Shown here: piece by piece, positions 21,219 to 33,208 of the stretch
How the letters are laid out: every line of letters begins with the position of its first letter
Position numbering within the stretch: position 1 is the first letter of the stretch
Origin: Sarocladium kiliense
Taxonomy: Eukaryota; Ascomycota; Sordariomycetes; Hypocreales; Sarocladiaceae
NCBI GenBank assembly: GCA_030734395.1
Contig: JAUZTG010000041.1
Coordinates: 496,001-560,000 of the forward strand
DNA length: 64,000 nucleotides
Direction: 5' to 3'
Position numbers and translations under genes: made by a program
The notes under the pieces: model-generated
The model's input: the letters and a program-made list of their open reading frames with translations, nothing else
Database searches by the model: none
Told to the model about the DNA's origin: nothing

Positions 21219-22237
21219 ATGGCCTCCCAGCCTCATCAGTCTCCCGATCCTACTACTTCGGCCTCGCATGCGACCTCCAAGACACCTGATCAACCCTCGG
21301 ACGAACCAAAGACCCTGAAGTTCTCCCCCGAGGAAGAAGCTGTAAGCTCACTTCTTGTTATTTATCGCGACGTTTTCTTATGGTTTCTTTTTCATCTGTT
21401 TCTTCCCCCTTCACGTTTCTTTGTGTCTGATAAAAACAACAGGCTCTACTGAAGGAGTCACAAGACATCAAAGCCGAGGCAAACACCCTCTTTCTCTCAG
21501 GCGACTACCACAACGCGCTGTCCCGCTATGATGACGCTCTGAATACCTGTCCCAACTATCTCGACTTCGACCGCGCCGTGCTGCAGAGCAACGTCGCCGC
21601 CTGCTACCTCAAGCTTGAGCAGTGGAAGGATGCTGCCAAAGTCGCGACTACCTGTCTGGATGGTCTCGCTAAGGTTGAGCACGACGATCCACTGCTAAAT
21701 CCGAGTATTGACGACAAGGGCGAGACCAAGACGGATTCTCAGCCCACGGTCGCAGACGAAAACGATGTAGACGACGTGGCCGAGGAAATTATCAGCAGCG
21801 GTGCAGCGCGGGCGGCGCCAGCACCTGCCCCGGAGGCGTCCACTGCAAAGTCCAAGGTCGAAACCCGTAAAGCCGATATCCTCCGGATCCGCACAAAGGC
21901 GCTCCTACGCCGTGCCCGCGCCCGCGCAGAAGAGGGCGGATGGCAGAACCTTGCCGGCGCCGAGGACGATTACCGTACCCTCTCTCAGCTCCCATCAGGT
22001 GCCCTCACATCAGCTGATTCGAGAACCGTCCGTTCTCAACTTCGCAACCTTCCTCCACGCACAAAGGCTGCTCAAGAGGAAGAGTTGGGTGAGATGTGGG
22101 GGAAGCTGAAGTCGCTTGGTGATGGGATTCTCAAACCCTTCGGCCTCAGTACGAGCAACTTCCAGATGGCCAAGGATGAGAAAACAGGTGGATACAGCAT
22201 GAACTTCAACCAAGGACAGGGAGGCCCCTCATCATGA
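21219..22237 (+). CDS. TPR-repeat protein similar to TTC1/Tpr1
   Basis: Two exons, 21219-21341 and 21443-22237, encode 305 residues. A Pro/Ser/Thr-rich N-terminus leads into a tetratricopeptide block: AEANTLFLSGDYHNALSRYDDAL, then SNVAACYLKLEQWKDAAKVATTCL. After an acidic, Ala/Pro-rich insertion a third helix pair follows (RTKALLRRARARAEEG, LAGAEDDYRTLSQL). The C-terminus has GEMWGKLKSLGDGILKPFGLSTSNFQ, which is well conserved in the fungal and animal TTC1 family. Such proteins act as small Hsp70/Hsp90-binding cochaperones, or bind Ras/Galpha in animals. Cytosolic. The stop is only 29 bases from the stop of the convergent Zn2Cys6 gene. Confidence 0.88.
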
Positions 22238-22266
22238 GTGTAACGTCCATCTTCTGCTGTGGGGCT

Positions 22267-24732
22267 TCAAGACGCAAGATGGGAAAGAGACTCCAGCCCT
22301 TGCTGGGTGATGCCGGCAAAGCCATCTTGGTACTGAGCAATCGAGTTCGTTCGGCTCGCAGGTTGCCACCAGTTCTTATAAGGATGTTCAGGATGTCGAA
22401 AGTCTGCTGAGCGAAGGGCCTCCATAAGGTCTCGTGACATCAGAGGTGACGGGTCGGTATCCATCGTGCGCGGCACACTCATTACGGAATGGGTTGATGG
22501 GGCACGGGATCTCATTGGCGGTGCCATGGGTTGTGCGGTCGTGAATTCAATGAGCATTCCATGATCCTCACGACCTCCTCGACGATTGGATTCGCTTACT
22601 GGGCTGTGAATAGACTGCGCGTCACGTCTCGCTCGGTCTTGGTCCCAGCCATTTCTCAATCTGTACACGACATCCCTCAGCCACTGGCTACCCCTTGTGT
22701 TCATCCGGTCCAGTATGCGCAGCGACTCTTCTTGTTCCTGTAGGTCAACTAGGGATGGCGCTGCTATCTCGATAGACCTAACAGCAACTGTCCAAATCGA
22801 TCGATCTCGGCTATGCGCTACAATGCCGCATATCTGGTGGGCGTGGTGTAATTGCAGCATGGTCATTTCCTTCGAGGTTCCTTGAGGCTCCAAAGGATTC
22901 GTCTGGGCGAGGATGCATTGTCCCATATGGTAGAGCAGACGGCCAAGCAAGGCTGAACGCTTGATAAGCCTGGGAGGCTAGTATGTCAGTATCGTGTATT
23001 TCATCCAAGGAATGTTAAGGGCCACGCAGACTGTTCATACCAGATCTTAGGAAAGCAGGAATTCGATCTGCTTTTAGTAGGATTCAGGTATCCCATGGGA
23101 TGCATCGACCGTGGGCAAGCATTGTTCCAATCATCACAAACTCCCTTCATCCTCTGCCACTCGCGAAGTCTTCTCGATCTCTCCATTTGTTCTGCATGTG
23201 GGCTCATGTCTTGATAGTGCGGCGGAGACGCGCGGAAATTGGCAATGTCGGCCACAATGCAGAGAATCCTGTGCACCCAGATCTCCTCTACGCCCATGCC
23301 ATCATCGTGCTCATCCCCCTCAGCACCAAATTCCATGTCCACTCCCCATTCGCTCGGGCTCCAGGTCGTCGGCAGGTTTGTTGCCAGGCAGTCCAAAACC
23401 TCCATTCCCACATTCAGCCAGAAGCAGGCAGAACCGATTCCAGATGATGTTGCATTCCAGCCACACTCCTTGATGAGAGCTCTTGCGCCAGCGACATGGC
23501 TCATCCGATGAGCAGGTTTGTCCGTCATAGCTTCGTAAACATTCAAGACCACTGCTGCTGTTGCACATTCTTCTGTGTTGCGCTCCGGATTCTGTAGGTT
23601 CCGTAGCAACTGACTTGTCGCAGTATCATAATAGATTGAAGCTGTCTCGTATTGTTCTTGGTCTGTCATTGACAGGTGTAGTACTCCACAAGCGAGCAAT
23701 GCATTGAGAAGCATTGGGGTCTTAAGAGCCCTGAAAGGGACTTCCTGGCTGAAATGCTGTTGTGTGTCAAAACAATCCATCCAAACTCCCACTTCATCCA
23801 CAAAGACTTCCATGAATGCAACCTCCTCGAACGCATGAAGATACTCGCGAGGCGCGTGTTTGCTGCACTGTGCCGCATCATCTGGTGGCGTGGCAGGCAG
23901 CTGGGCGCCTCCCTCAAATTGCGGACTGTCATTCTGGCTCGGAGCATGTGTTGCCTGGGGAGCGTTGGAGGCTGTACTAGATTGCTCGCGATCGAATGCT
24001 CGAGTTCTTGCTATCTGAGCCACAGCTGGGTCATAGTCATTTGATGGTGACCACCATGGCCAACATCCATTTTCTTGACTTGCTCCATGGTCATCGCAAG
24101 TATGTGTCCTTTCAGTCGCGACCGCAAGGGTGCTTCCGTGAGTTGGGGGAAGCCTTTGACCGAAGCCACCGTATACAGATGTCCACCCGCCGGGTATGCT
24201 TTCGCTGTTGGGAGTTTGTCGGTCACTCCCGAAGCGGGATTTTGCCCCGGATGATATGGGCAGCACAGCTTGTCTGATCCTATGTGGCTCGAAACACTGC
24301 GCTTGCTTCGATTTTTGCTCTGCACTGCGACGCGAGTCTGGTACTCTATACTTCGACAAGCCATCCTGATATTCGGATGCGATGTCCAGGGATTCGTCAA
24401 GAAACTCAACTAATACCCATCAGATGGTGTTATTAGAATCACCAGGGTTCACACAAACCTTCCCAGCCCTCGACTGGCGGGACTTCCGAGGGTTCATGTA
24501 TCTGAATGTCGAGAAAGTTCAGCTTCACCCCCCTCTTGCAAACTCGATGGCTTTTGCGACAGTTCTGACAATCTGGGGTCGCCTCATCGCATTTCAAATG
24601 TCGTTCTCTGCATGTGAGGCAACCTGTGCGCACTCTGCGTGGCTTTGCCATTCCCGGGGCTGGCGCAGCTCTGGCATTCGGTTTGAGGACCGCAGTCGAC
24701 ATGGTCTTGGGTATCTCGTTTCTGACGACCAT
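22267..24732 (-). CDS. Zn2Cys6 transcription factor, 781 residues
   Basis: Three exons close in frame: 24732-24459, 24409-23041 and 22969-22267. The zinc cluster uses C38, C41, C48, C55, C58 and C65 (RTGCLTCRERHLKCDEATP...). The start is the first ATG after an in-frame stop. The last splice restores FPKIWLIKRSALLGRLLYH, a typical region of the Fungal_trans_2 middle homology domain; VYEAMTDKPAHRMSHVAGARALI is its central motif. The C-terminal part includes SVMSVPRTMDTDPSPL, probably disordered. No nearby catabolic or biosynthetic gene makes the target obvious; the 2.2 kb upstream are empty. Confidence 0.9.
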
Positions 24733-26901
24733 AATCTGGTTGTCGGTTGTGGGCACATAGAATGTCCTTCCGGTCTGCGTCTAAAGTTGCACAATTTTGG
24801 TTGATCGCGGCCTGATCAGGTCAAGGTACCCATTCGAGGTACCATTCAAGAAAGTATGTGTTTGTGAGCAGAGGCACGCAACACAAAGCCATGCAGGTAG
24901 AGTGTCGTCAAACAATACTAAGATACTCTGCGAAGTGGTAGGCATGTGCGAGCTAACCTGCGGTACACCTGAGGCAGAGGTCTCGATATGGCCACAGCTC
25001 GAAAGGTCAAGGCTCGAGCAAACGAAAGATGGTGCCTCACAGTACCAGGAGATAGCAAAATGGGCTGGACACCCCAGCGTTACCTTGAGAAGCTGGCGCT
25101 GGCTTTGACTTGAGACTTGTGGCTTACAGGCGGGCCATTGTTCAGCCGATTGACGGGATATCCTGCTAACCCATAAGATCAGAGTTGCATGATCATCCAG
25201 TGTATTCAAGCTGAACTAAGTTGATTCGCTCGTAGGGCAGCCTAGACACCGTGATGCCATCACATGGAAGCCAGCTGGCTTGATTCGGTGATCCGTAAAG
25301 GTCGAAGCACGGAGGCGAGAACACCCCGCATGCCCCTCTATGACAAGGTAAGATCAAGTCGCAATCAAAGCAATGATTCACAGCCGGCAGATGCAGGATC
25401 TGAAGTGATCATCGGAGAAAGAAGTGAAGGTCCTGGGAAAGGGGCGCCTGGCCCCATGTGCGACGAGGCCAGATCAAAGGAGACTGACTAGTCAGGCATT
25501 GCAAACCCCGCTGACACAGTCGGCAGGCAACAAATCTCGAAGACAGCTCTATTTCTCTCCTCCATATCTCAAGGCAAACTTTGCCACAGGCGCCAGCCTG
25601 GCACGGATAGCTGCAGATGTGGCTGTCTCTTGAGGGTCGCACAAGCAGTCGGTGTGGGCAACAGGTATGGTACCGTGTGAAACCGCGCCGAGTAGTACCC
25701 TGGGAACAACGACAGGCTCTATTTAAGCGAGAGATGATTCGAAGTAGGTTTCCGACGGAGAGTCCGAGCATCGGTGCGTGATACTTCGCATGTTACGCGG
25801 TGAGGAGCCACATCTGAGGCTTCGGCGATGGCCCCGCGCATGTCTCTGCCAGCATCCAACCATTTCCGCCCCATGGCAATATTGGGCGGAGAACGTGAGC
25901 GTGGCTTGGGAGCCTTTTTGGTTCGCGTGTTATTAGATATGCGGTCGGGTAAGGACGTTTTGCTACCCGGTTGGCCAACTCGGCGGTCGGCTGAGTTCGG
26001 ATACGGACTCAAAAATTGACTGGATGAAGAGCACTTCGGCACTGCATCTCACAATGCCCTATCGGCGAGTACGAAAGGCTTGGTGTCCATAATTTGCGCC
26101 CCCCAACGAACGCCGGTATCCAAGTCCGTGGGCGAGCTGTGAGATTGCTTTGCATTACTGCTTCGCCTCTCTGGTGTGGCGGCCCTATCGGTAGCACATA
26201 GATCGGATTGAGAGTGTTGGTGTGCACCTTGCGACAGTACCGGATCATTCGTCTGATCCAAGCCATCAGGCTATGAGAGCTCCTGTGTCGTTCCTTGCTC
26301 ATCCGTAGCGTCCTGGATGGCACGGCACGAATAATGGTTTGTGCATCTTCAACATTGCAGACAAGACCTTTGTCATCAAACCAGACGTTCGACTCGAAAT
26401 GAGCCGAGTGTCGAATATGTTACGCTGCGACGTATTTCATTGCAAGAAAAGCTGGATGAGGCGGTGGAGATGCATTGCACATCTGCAGCTTCGCGTGAGT
26501 GACTCGACGGTGACAGAGAGAGACAAAGGCCGGTATCCGATACGCTTACACCCGTAGCCGCTGTCAATTATGCAATTCTCCGGAATGAATGCCTTGTTTC
26601 TTATTTTGTGACGTGTCCCGTGTAGCTCATACTCCAGAAGGCATCGCAAACAGGACTCGAAGCGGAAAGAGCATTGTAAACACCATTGGACGGAGGCCAC
26701 GTGACGCGACGCGTGACTACTCCTAGGGCGATTGTCAACCACATCCCATCATCAGACCTTCACAAAATAAATCGGGACCTGTGTTTCTGATGCAATGATG
26801 CATCAGTCATGATTTATCCTTTTTGGGACAGCGTCACGTTGGATACGGCAAACGTTGCGAGTGCGTCATGACCTCAAAATTGCCCACCCTGAAACCCAAC
26901 C
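24733..26901. other. Large divergent intergenic region, no supported gene
   Basis: 2.17 kb between the 781-residue regulator and ASA1. Frames up to 142 codons occur on both strands, but none has a domain, signal peptide or splice logic. There is no clear AT-rich RIP-like stretch or transposon end. It is the longest gene-free stretch of the window apart from 10.2-12.3 kb. Confidence 0.4.
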
Positions 26902-28344
26902 ATGGCAGACTCGATCCCTACGCCCAAGAACATCCTGCGCGGCCACAAGGCTGCCGTACATGCCGCAACCTTCTTGCGCTCAAATGAACGACTTGCCACT
27001 GGGGATGCGGATGGGTATATTGTGCTATGGGATCTCTCCATCATGCGGCCGAGGGCCGTTTGGAGGGCGCATGAAAATGCCATCCTCGGCATCCGCGGCT
27101 GGGGAAGTGACAAGATAATCACGTATGTTTCGGCCTGATGGCTCTTAATGGGATCCATGTGATCACAAGGCATAATTCTGACGCTCTTCAAGTCATGGTC
27201 GAGACCACAAGCTGGTGGTCTGGAAACTTGGCGCACAAGACGAGGAGAGCCTCAGTACGGCACTACCTCTTGAAGACGTAGCTGTCCCCCGCGCACAGCC
27301 ATGGATTCTTCATCTATTGGAGGTCAACACCATGAACTTTTGTTCATTCGCAGCTTGCGGAGATGAGAAGTCGCGGGGGTCACCGTCCTTGCAAGGTGCC
27401 GAAGTCTTGGTTGCCGTCCCCAACACATTGCAATCAGAAGCTGTCCGTCCACGCCTTCAATGCCTCAGACTGGTCCAATCCTGCTAACATGCATAAAGAT
27501 TGATGTCTACCAACTCTCTTCGCAATCAAGGCTACACACTATCAAGCCTGGCGATGGCAACGGCATGGCCATGTCGCTGTCACTGCTTCGGCCCAACGAG
27601 AGCATCACACTGGTTGCGGCGTTTGAGAATGGTCATGCTTCTGTTCATTGCTTACAAGACGACGGTGAATGGATCATGACATATCGCAGCCAGACACACT
27701 CACAACCTATCCTATCCATGATGGTCTCGCCAGATCAGGACTATTTCATCACTTCCAGTGCCGACGCCATCATCGCAAAACACCCAATCCCGAAAGACCT
27801 TCAGGTTGTGGCACAAACAGATCTTCAAGACATGGAACAGAGAGTTGTCGAAATAAGCGACGAGGATGAAACTCCAACTCCATCCCTTCTTTCCGAGGGT
27901 CTCAGAGGCCCAAGCGCGTCAAAGGATGGTACAAACCCTACTACGAAGCAGCCCTGGAGCCATCCGCTCAAGGTTGTGAACACAAAACACGCCGGGCAGC
28001 AAGGTCTAGATATCAGATCAGATGGCCGAATCTTTGCGACAGCAGGATGGGATTCTAAAGCAAGAGTCTACTCCTGCAAGACTCTCAAAGAGGTCGCCGT
28101 GCTGGAGTGGCACAAAGTCGGCTGCTACGCAGTCGCTTTTCCCGACATGGGTGCAATGGAAGCACCTGACGGCAGCTCTATATCCACAGGAGAGGGGAAC
28201 TCAAATTCTCAGAGCCAAACTGTCACAGCGATCACGCAGAGTAGGTCACTAGTCAAAGATCGTAGGATTCGACAGGCGACGACAACGCATTGGCTTGCTG
28301 CCGGTGCCAAAGATGGGAAGATCAGCTTATGGGATATCTATTAA
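26902..28344 (+). CDS. ASA1: ASTRA complex subunit Asa1 (WD40)
   Basis: Three exons: 26902-27122, 27193-27442 and 27499-28344, giving 438 residues, close to yeast Asa1 (443). WD40 propeller: ILRGHKAAVHAATFL...LATGDADGYIVLWDLS is the first blade, HGRDHKLVVWKL the second after a splice, VDVYQLSSQ follows the second intron, and the last blades are GLDIRSDGRIFATAGWDSKARVYS and HWLAAGAKDGKISLWDIY at the very C-terminus. An acidic loop (EISDEDETPTPS) interrupts the propeller. Asa1 belongs to the ASTRA/TTT assembly with Tra1 and Rvb1/2, which supports PIKK folding and chromatin complexes. The donor GTCCGT at 27443 is non-consensus, but the frame and family fit are good. Confidence 0.9.
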
Positions 28345-28428
28345 TGAAGAACGCCCTTCCAATGCAATAAAGCATCTGACCCTTGTACGCCATTTGCTGC
28401 CTTGATCAATGTAGAGGTCTAAAAGGGT

Positions 28429-29239
28429 TCAACTCCGGGGCTTGAACAGCGACTCGCCTGTCGCCGCGTACCTGTTCACCATGTATCGACTGCCTGAACA
28501 CAACAATTAGCCTTCCGAACAGCAGTCATCAGCAGCGAAGAGTCGACAGCTCACCTGGAATACCTGTCAAACCCCTGTCCCTCGACAGCTCATTCCAAAT
28601 CCTCAAAATCCACGCCGCCACCAGCGCATCCCTCATCTTGACACTCATCTCCGTGCCTACGACCAACCTCATCAGATCATCCTCAATCACCTCCCTTGCC
28701 AACATCTGTCCATTCTCGTCGGTCCATTCGAATCCCACGTTCTTCGCCTTGGACGCCGTAGCTGTGAAGAGCTCGGCTCTTGCCTCTAATCTGCCATCTG
28801 ACCCACGGGCCGCGCGATGAACCTTGAACCCTTTCGAACCAAATACATGCTTCCTGAATGGGATAATTCCGAATGAACCAAGGCTTTGCCGTGAGACTGA
28901 TTCACCCTGGTAGTCGAAGTTCATGATCTCCCCAGGCGTTGGGTGTCGCAGATCATATAGATGCCGATTCTTCTTCGTCACCTGAGGCGCGCCGGCGCGT
29001 ATGTTGATGGTATGCTCTAGCCTCTCAAATCTAACTGTCCGGTCCGAATCGCTAAGGAATCCCACCGAGTGTGAGAGTTCATACAGTGGTGGCGCATTGG
29101 GGTCACTTGAGTAGATGAACCGCTCGGCAGCATAGAGCGTGGCGGGTTGGACCAGCTCGGGGATTGGTTCATCGTTGTTATATGACGGCGGCTCTTCGCC
29201 GGTGGTCCCCAGTCCGACAAGTTTGGCGTCATTGGACAT
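28429..29239 (-). CDS. Protein of unknown function, probably conserved in fungi
   Basis: Two exons: 29239-28555 and 28493-28429, giving 249 residues. Read-through of the intron stops at 28529; splicing (GTGAGC...TTCAG, branch-like GCTAAT) adds a better tail, SRYMVNRYAATGESLFKPRS. The N-terminus carries a PPSY motif (possible WW-domain or arrestin-type ligand). The middle (ATLYAAERFIYSSDPNAPPLYELSHSV, then VRFERLEHTINI, then FEWTDENGQMLARE) alternates like a beta-rich, tubby- or LURP-like fold. I do not recognise a named family and assign no function. The stop is 84 bases from that of ASA1 (convergent). Confidence 0.75.
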
Positions 29240-30281
29240 ATTCTATGGCGCCAGCACGGCAGTGGATGTAGAGATGCGGGATGTTGTTGATTTGGCAGGT
29301 GTTGGCGTGACTGGATTTGGGAATGACGTTGCTGATCGCGGGGCATTTCTGTCTCCGAACCCGATGGAGCCAACAACGCTCGTTTGGAATCATGCTGACG
29401 GCTTACTGGAGATATGGACCTGACAATGCAGACGGTTACCAAAGCAGAAATTCGACATACGCTGACGAGATTGGGATTCAGAGCATTTTTCATCCACATA
29501 TTAGGTCGGTCGTAGAGTTCTGGTTAGCTACTCAACGTTGCCTTTCCAGCATCAACGGAGTCAAAGCGTGTGCATCGACGAAAGAGCAGTCACCGCCTCA
29601 ATCGAATAGCATACTAACTCCCGTCTCTCTTCATCAACTGAATTAAATCTCTAGAAGCCCAGTCTGAGCAGCAACACTTGTTTCGCCGTAGATGGAGAAG
29701 GCCATGTCGTTGTGTCGAGATGACGCCTGCTTCATGTGCCATGTTATAGGGTAGCGATTGCCCACAGCTTTGGACATCGCCTTCACGGCCATTCAACTCC
29801 TTCGAGCATGTCAGTGCAAGCCGTCATCGGGCGCATCGGCCCAATGTCCGGTTGACTGAGACAATACTTCTTGCCTTCAGGCTTTAGCTGAGGGGAGTTT
29901 GAGCTACTCAATCTCCTAAACTACCACCGACTTCTCGTCTAGGTACCTTTGTAATTGTCCCCAGGTGTCACTAGTGGCTAATACTCGTGTTTCGGAGGGG
30001 CCGCCGAGATGCCTCGGGAGGCGCGCCGATGGAATGACTTTTGGCCTACTACTAGCTCCCCACATCTCGGTTGCTTCGAGACCTGGAGTCTTGAGTCAGA
30101 TCAAGATACCCCATGGGGTTGACCTTGGCTGTTTGCGTTGGAAGTCCCAGACTGGAAACGTATATAGGCCTTGGCATCTGATGATATGCTTCGAGTATCT
30201 ACACCTCGCTTTTTATATCTCTATACGACATCAGGGCGATTGAGATCAAACACCCTTTGAGAACGACCCTACGAAGACATC
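29240..30281. other. Intergenic region upstream of the central cluster
   Basis: 1.04 kb. No gene seen. A GC-rich patch at 29989-30035 holds CCGCCGAG (30001-30008), CCTCGGGAGG and CGCCGATGG (30024-30032), CGG-type sequences that Zn2Cys6 factors could read, about 250 bases before the transporter ATG at 30282. Confidence 0.4.
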
Positions 30282-32124
30282 ATGGCAACACGAAAGGAAA
30301 ACAGCTTCGAAATAGGGGAAAGCACCGTGGACTATGCCTTCCCGGATAAAGAGATGAACCCTCAGGATCCAGGCTCAGTCTACCAATCATGGACTCCAGA
30401 ACACCGCAAGGTACTTGAGTCCAAACTCTTGAGAAAGATCGACAAGGTGAGTTTCCTCATTGATATGCTATGGCAAGAGATCCAATGTTCGAATAACTTA
30501 CTGATGCCATTGGGCTGTGTAGCGAATTATGCCAGTGCTTGTCATTATGTACATCATGAACTACATGGACCGAACATCTGTTACGCAGGCAAGGCTATAT
30601 GGCATCCAAGAAGACCTTGGAATCACGGGCCCGCTGTGGCAACTTGGAATATCTATTCTCAGCGTCCCATACATCCGTGAGTCGCCTCGCAAACACCATA
30701 TGTACCATTGACTAATTATTTTGCTCTAAGTATCCCAAATTCCCGGCACCATGCTTATTGCTCGAATCCGGCCTTCGATTCTTCTCGTAAGTCTAACTAT
30801 AAGCGCCATAGAATGAACCCAATCTAACTCATGACTATTCAGCCTTCAGTCATGACGCTATGGGCTATTGTATCGGCCTGCACAGGAGCAACGCAAAATG
30901 TGGGGGGCTTCATGGCCGTTCGCATCCTCCTGGGAGCCACAGAAGGCCCCTTCTTCCCTGCTGCTATATACTTCCTGTCTTGCTGGTACGCCTCATTGAA
31001 ACTCGCAAAGTCTGCTGCCTGCCCTACAGCTCTAACGAAATGTAGGTACCGAAAGAGTGAAATTGGCCTTCGCATCGCTTTACTGATGTCCGGCTTGGTC
31101 ACCTCTCAAGCTTTTGCTGGCCTCATCAGCGCCGGCATCTTGCAAGGCATGGATGGTGTTACGAGAGTAGCTTCTTGGCGTTGGCTCTTCATCCTAGAAG
31201 GCGCCTTCACCGTTCTCATCGCAGTCGGCGCGTTCTTCGTGCTGCCAGACTTCCCACATAGCACAAAGTGGCTTACACAAGACGAAAGGATTTGCGCTAT
31301 GTATCGACTCGCTGCGGACGTTGGCAGGGAAGAGAGGGTTGACTCTGAGGGAGTGAGCGTGTGGCAAGGTCTGCGGCTGGCTGCCAAAGACTATCGAGTC
31401 TGGTGCTTTGCAACTATGCAAATGGCAAGTCGTCTCAAGCTCGTTCTCATCATGAATCATTCGCTAACAACGGCATCGCGAATAGTCAAACACAGCATGC
31501 ATCAGCTTCAGCTACTTCTTCCCTACCCTGATCAAGGAGCTCGGGTTCAAGAGCAATACTATGGTCCTTCTCATTAGCTCTGCTCCATACGTCCTTGCCT
31601 TCTTCTGCATCATCGGGCTGTCGTACTACACCGACCGCGTCCAGGTCCGCTCAACGACTGGTATCGCTTCTATGTTCACAGCACTGGTCGCCATCGTCGT
31701 TATCATCGCCTTACAGACGAACGCTCAGTGGGGTCGTTTCGCGATGCTCTTCCCCGTCGTCTGCGGTATTTACACTACATACTGCATCACCTACTCCTGG
31801 CTTTCTTCTACTATTGTTAGGCCCTTGGAGAAAAGAGCGGCGGCCATCGGCATCACCAACACGTGCTCTAACTGTGCCGTTGTCTTTGGCACCTTTTTCT
31901 GGATGGACCAGTACAGCCCAACTTATTCCGTCAGCTGGGGCTGCATCCTCGCTTTTGCATCTCTGTCCATAGCCAGCTCTACGGTCCTGCGATTTTCTCT
32001 GAGGAGAGAGAATCGAAACTTTGACAAGCTGGCAATTGAGGTCCGCCAAGATGCAGCACGCATGGAGACGTTGAATCCCACCGAGAAGGATGCTGTAACA
32101 GCGAACTTCCGCTATGTCATCTGA
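30282..32124 (+). CDS. MFS transporter, ACS/allantoate permease family
   Basis: It imports organic anions, probably a sugar acid or other carboxylate given its neighbours. Six exons close in frame: 30282-30446, 30523-30676, 30731-30786, 30843-30985, 31046-31424 and 31486-32124, giving 511 residues and 12 expected membrane segments. Family marks: KIDKRIMPVLVIMYIMNYMDRTSVTQARL at TM1, LGATEGPFFPAAIYFLSCWYRKSE, SWRWLFILEGAFTVL and LPDFPHSTKWLTQDE. Two introns are unusual. The one at 30986-31045 is 60 nt without a stop, so the frame stays open unspliced. The one at 31425-31485 is GC-AG (GCAAGT donor) and is needed to reach SFSYFFPTLIKELGF. It is the first gene of the putative sugar acid cluster, tail to tail with the amidohydrolase. 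Confidence 0.9.
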
Positions 32125-32326
32125 TTCACCCTTCACTACTCGGTGCCTATATGATACAAGACAGGCATCTTTATCATGTAGCCATTTGGTGGCCAGCACT
32201 GTCGATGATATCTAAGGTTCTGGATTGACCTGGGCTCCGTGGATGACTTTTACCACATACTTGACTATTTAGGAATAAAAGGTTGGATTTACACGGACTC
32301 GAGTGCTCGAATCGATCATATGTCTT

Positions 32327-33208
32327 TTATTTGAAGATCCTGTCTGGGTTGGTGACTAACATCTTGTGCAATACGTCTGGTGATATGGCGCTCTGCAACA
32401 CGCGATATTCCTCTCGACAGTCTACCTTCAGGTGTGGCGTCAACTCCTTCGACTGGACCTCGACATTGACATGGGGAAAGTCGCTTCCATAAAGCAGAGC
32501 ATTGGGTGCTCGTTCCGCTAGCTTTACGATCATGGGGATCAGGTCTTCAACCTTTGCAGCTGAGGAGACGCGGCGATGGAGCGCTGACAGCTTGACGTAA
32601 AATAAGGGACTGCGGGACAGGTAATCAACGAACACGTTGAAGTCTGCCGATTGTTCTGGTGTATGCGGTAGCTGAGCTTGCGACCCGAAATGCTCGGCGA
32701 TGATAATTGAGCCTGACTCAGCCTCAACGGTGGTATCTAGGAGTCCAAGCTTCGGAGCGAGTGCAATCCACGTAGTTATTGGCAATTGTGCTGCAACTGC
32801 CCAGCCATGTCGGGATGCAATATTGCGCAAGCGTTGGAGCGATTCAAGAGTGCGATCAAGTGAGTCTTGGCCGTTACCAAACTCCCCATGGAGTCTTAGG
32901 CATCGTATGCCAAGTCTATGCAGTTCTCCAAGATCTCGACCGTTATCCTTGGCGGCGTCCCAAAATACTTCTGCCCGGAATTCGCGGTCTGGGAACATCT
33001 CGCGTGCCCGCTGCGTTTGGTCGAGAACTCCGTCCATGCCATCCTCGAAACTTGCTTGTACTATAACATAGTTATCGCAATGGCTGCTTTCGATAACTTC
33101 ACGGATTGAAGTCGGACAAGGGGTGTATAGACGAGTGGATTGGAAGGGGCGTGCCTCGTGGTTGAAGACGTGGGCGTGTGTATTCCATTTCTGATCAGAG
33201 GAAGGCAT
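32327..33208 (-). CDS. Amidohydrolase-2 family metal-dependent hydrolase (COG3618-like lactonase)
   Basis: Intronless, 293 residues, TIM-barrel. Seen: HAHVF at residues 11-15 (HxH metal ligand pair), RLHGEFGNG, AEHFGSQA (barrel His) and LLYGSDFPHVNV (the catalytic Asp after strand 8). This pattern belongs to the COG3618 / 2-pyrone-4,6-dicarboxylate hydrolase group, which includes L-fucono- and L-rhamnono-lactonases and dicarboxylate lactonases. Ring opening of a sugar lactone or pyrone is therefore likely; decarboxylation of an aromatic acid is a weaker option. It is transcribed divergently from the HpcH/HpaI aldolase (507 bases apart) and converges with the ACS transporter, which supports a joint pathway. 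Confidence 0.82.
   Translation of the reverse strand: MPSSDQKWNTHAHVFNHEARPFQSTRLYTPCPTSIREVIESSHCDNYVIVQASFEDGMDGVLDQTQRAREMFPDREFRAEVFWDAAKDNGRDLGELHRLGIRCLRLHGEFGNGQDSLDRTLESLQRLRNIASRHGWAVAAQLPITTWIALAPKLGLLDTTVEAESGSIIIAEHFGSQAQLPHTPEQSADFNVFVDYLSRSPLFYVKLSALHRRVSSAAKVEDLIPMIVKLAERAPNALLYGSDFPHVNVEVQSKELTPHLKVDCREEYRVLQSAISPDVLHKMLVTNPDRIFK

Noticed and set aside
25409..25771. 120-codon Cys/Arg-rich minus frame
   Set aside because: No spacing pattern of Cys matching a zinc finger or secreted peptide, no signal peptide, no splice signals.
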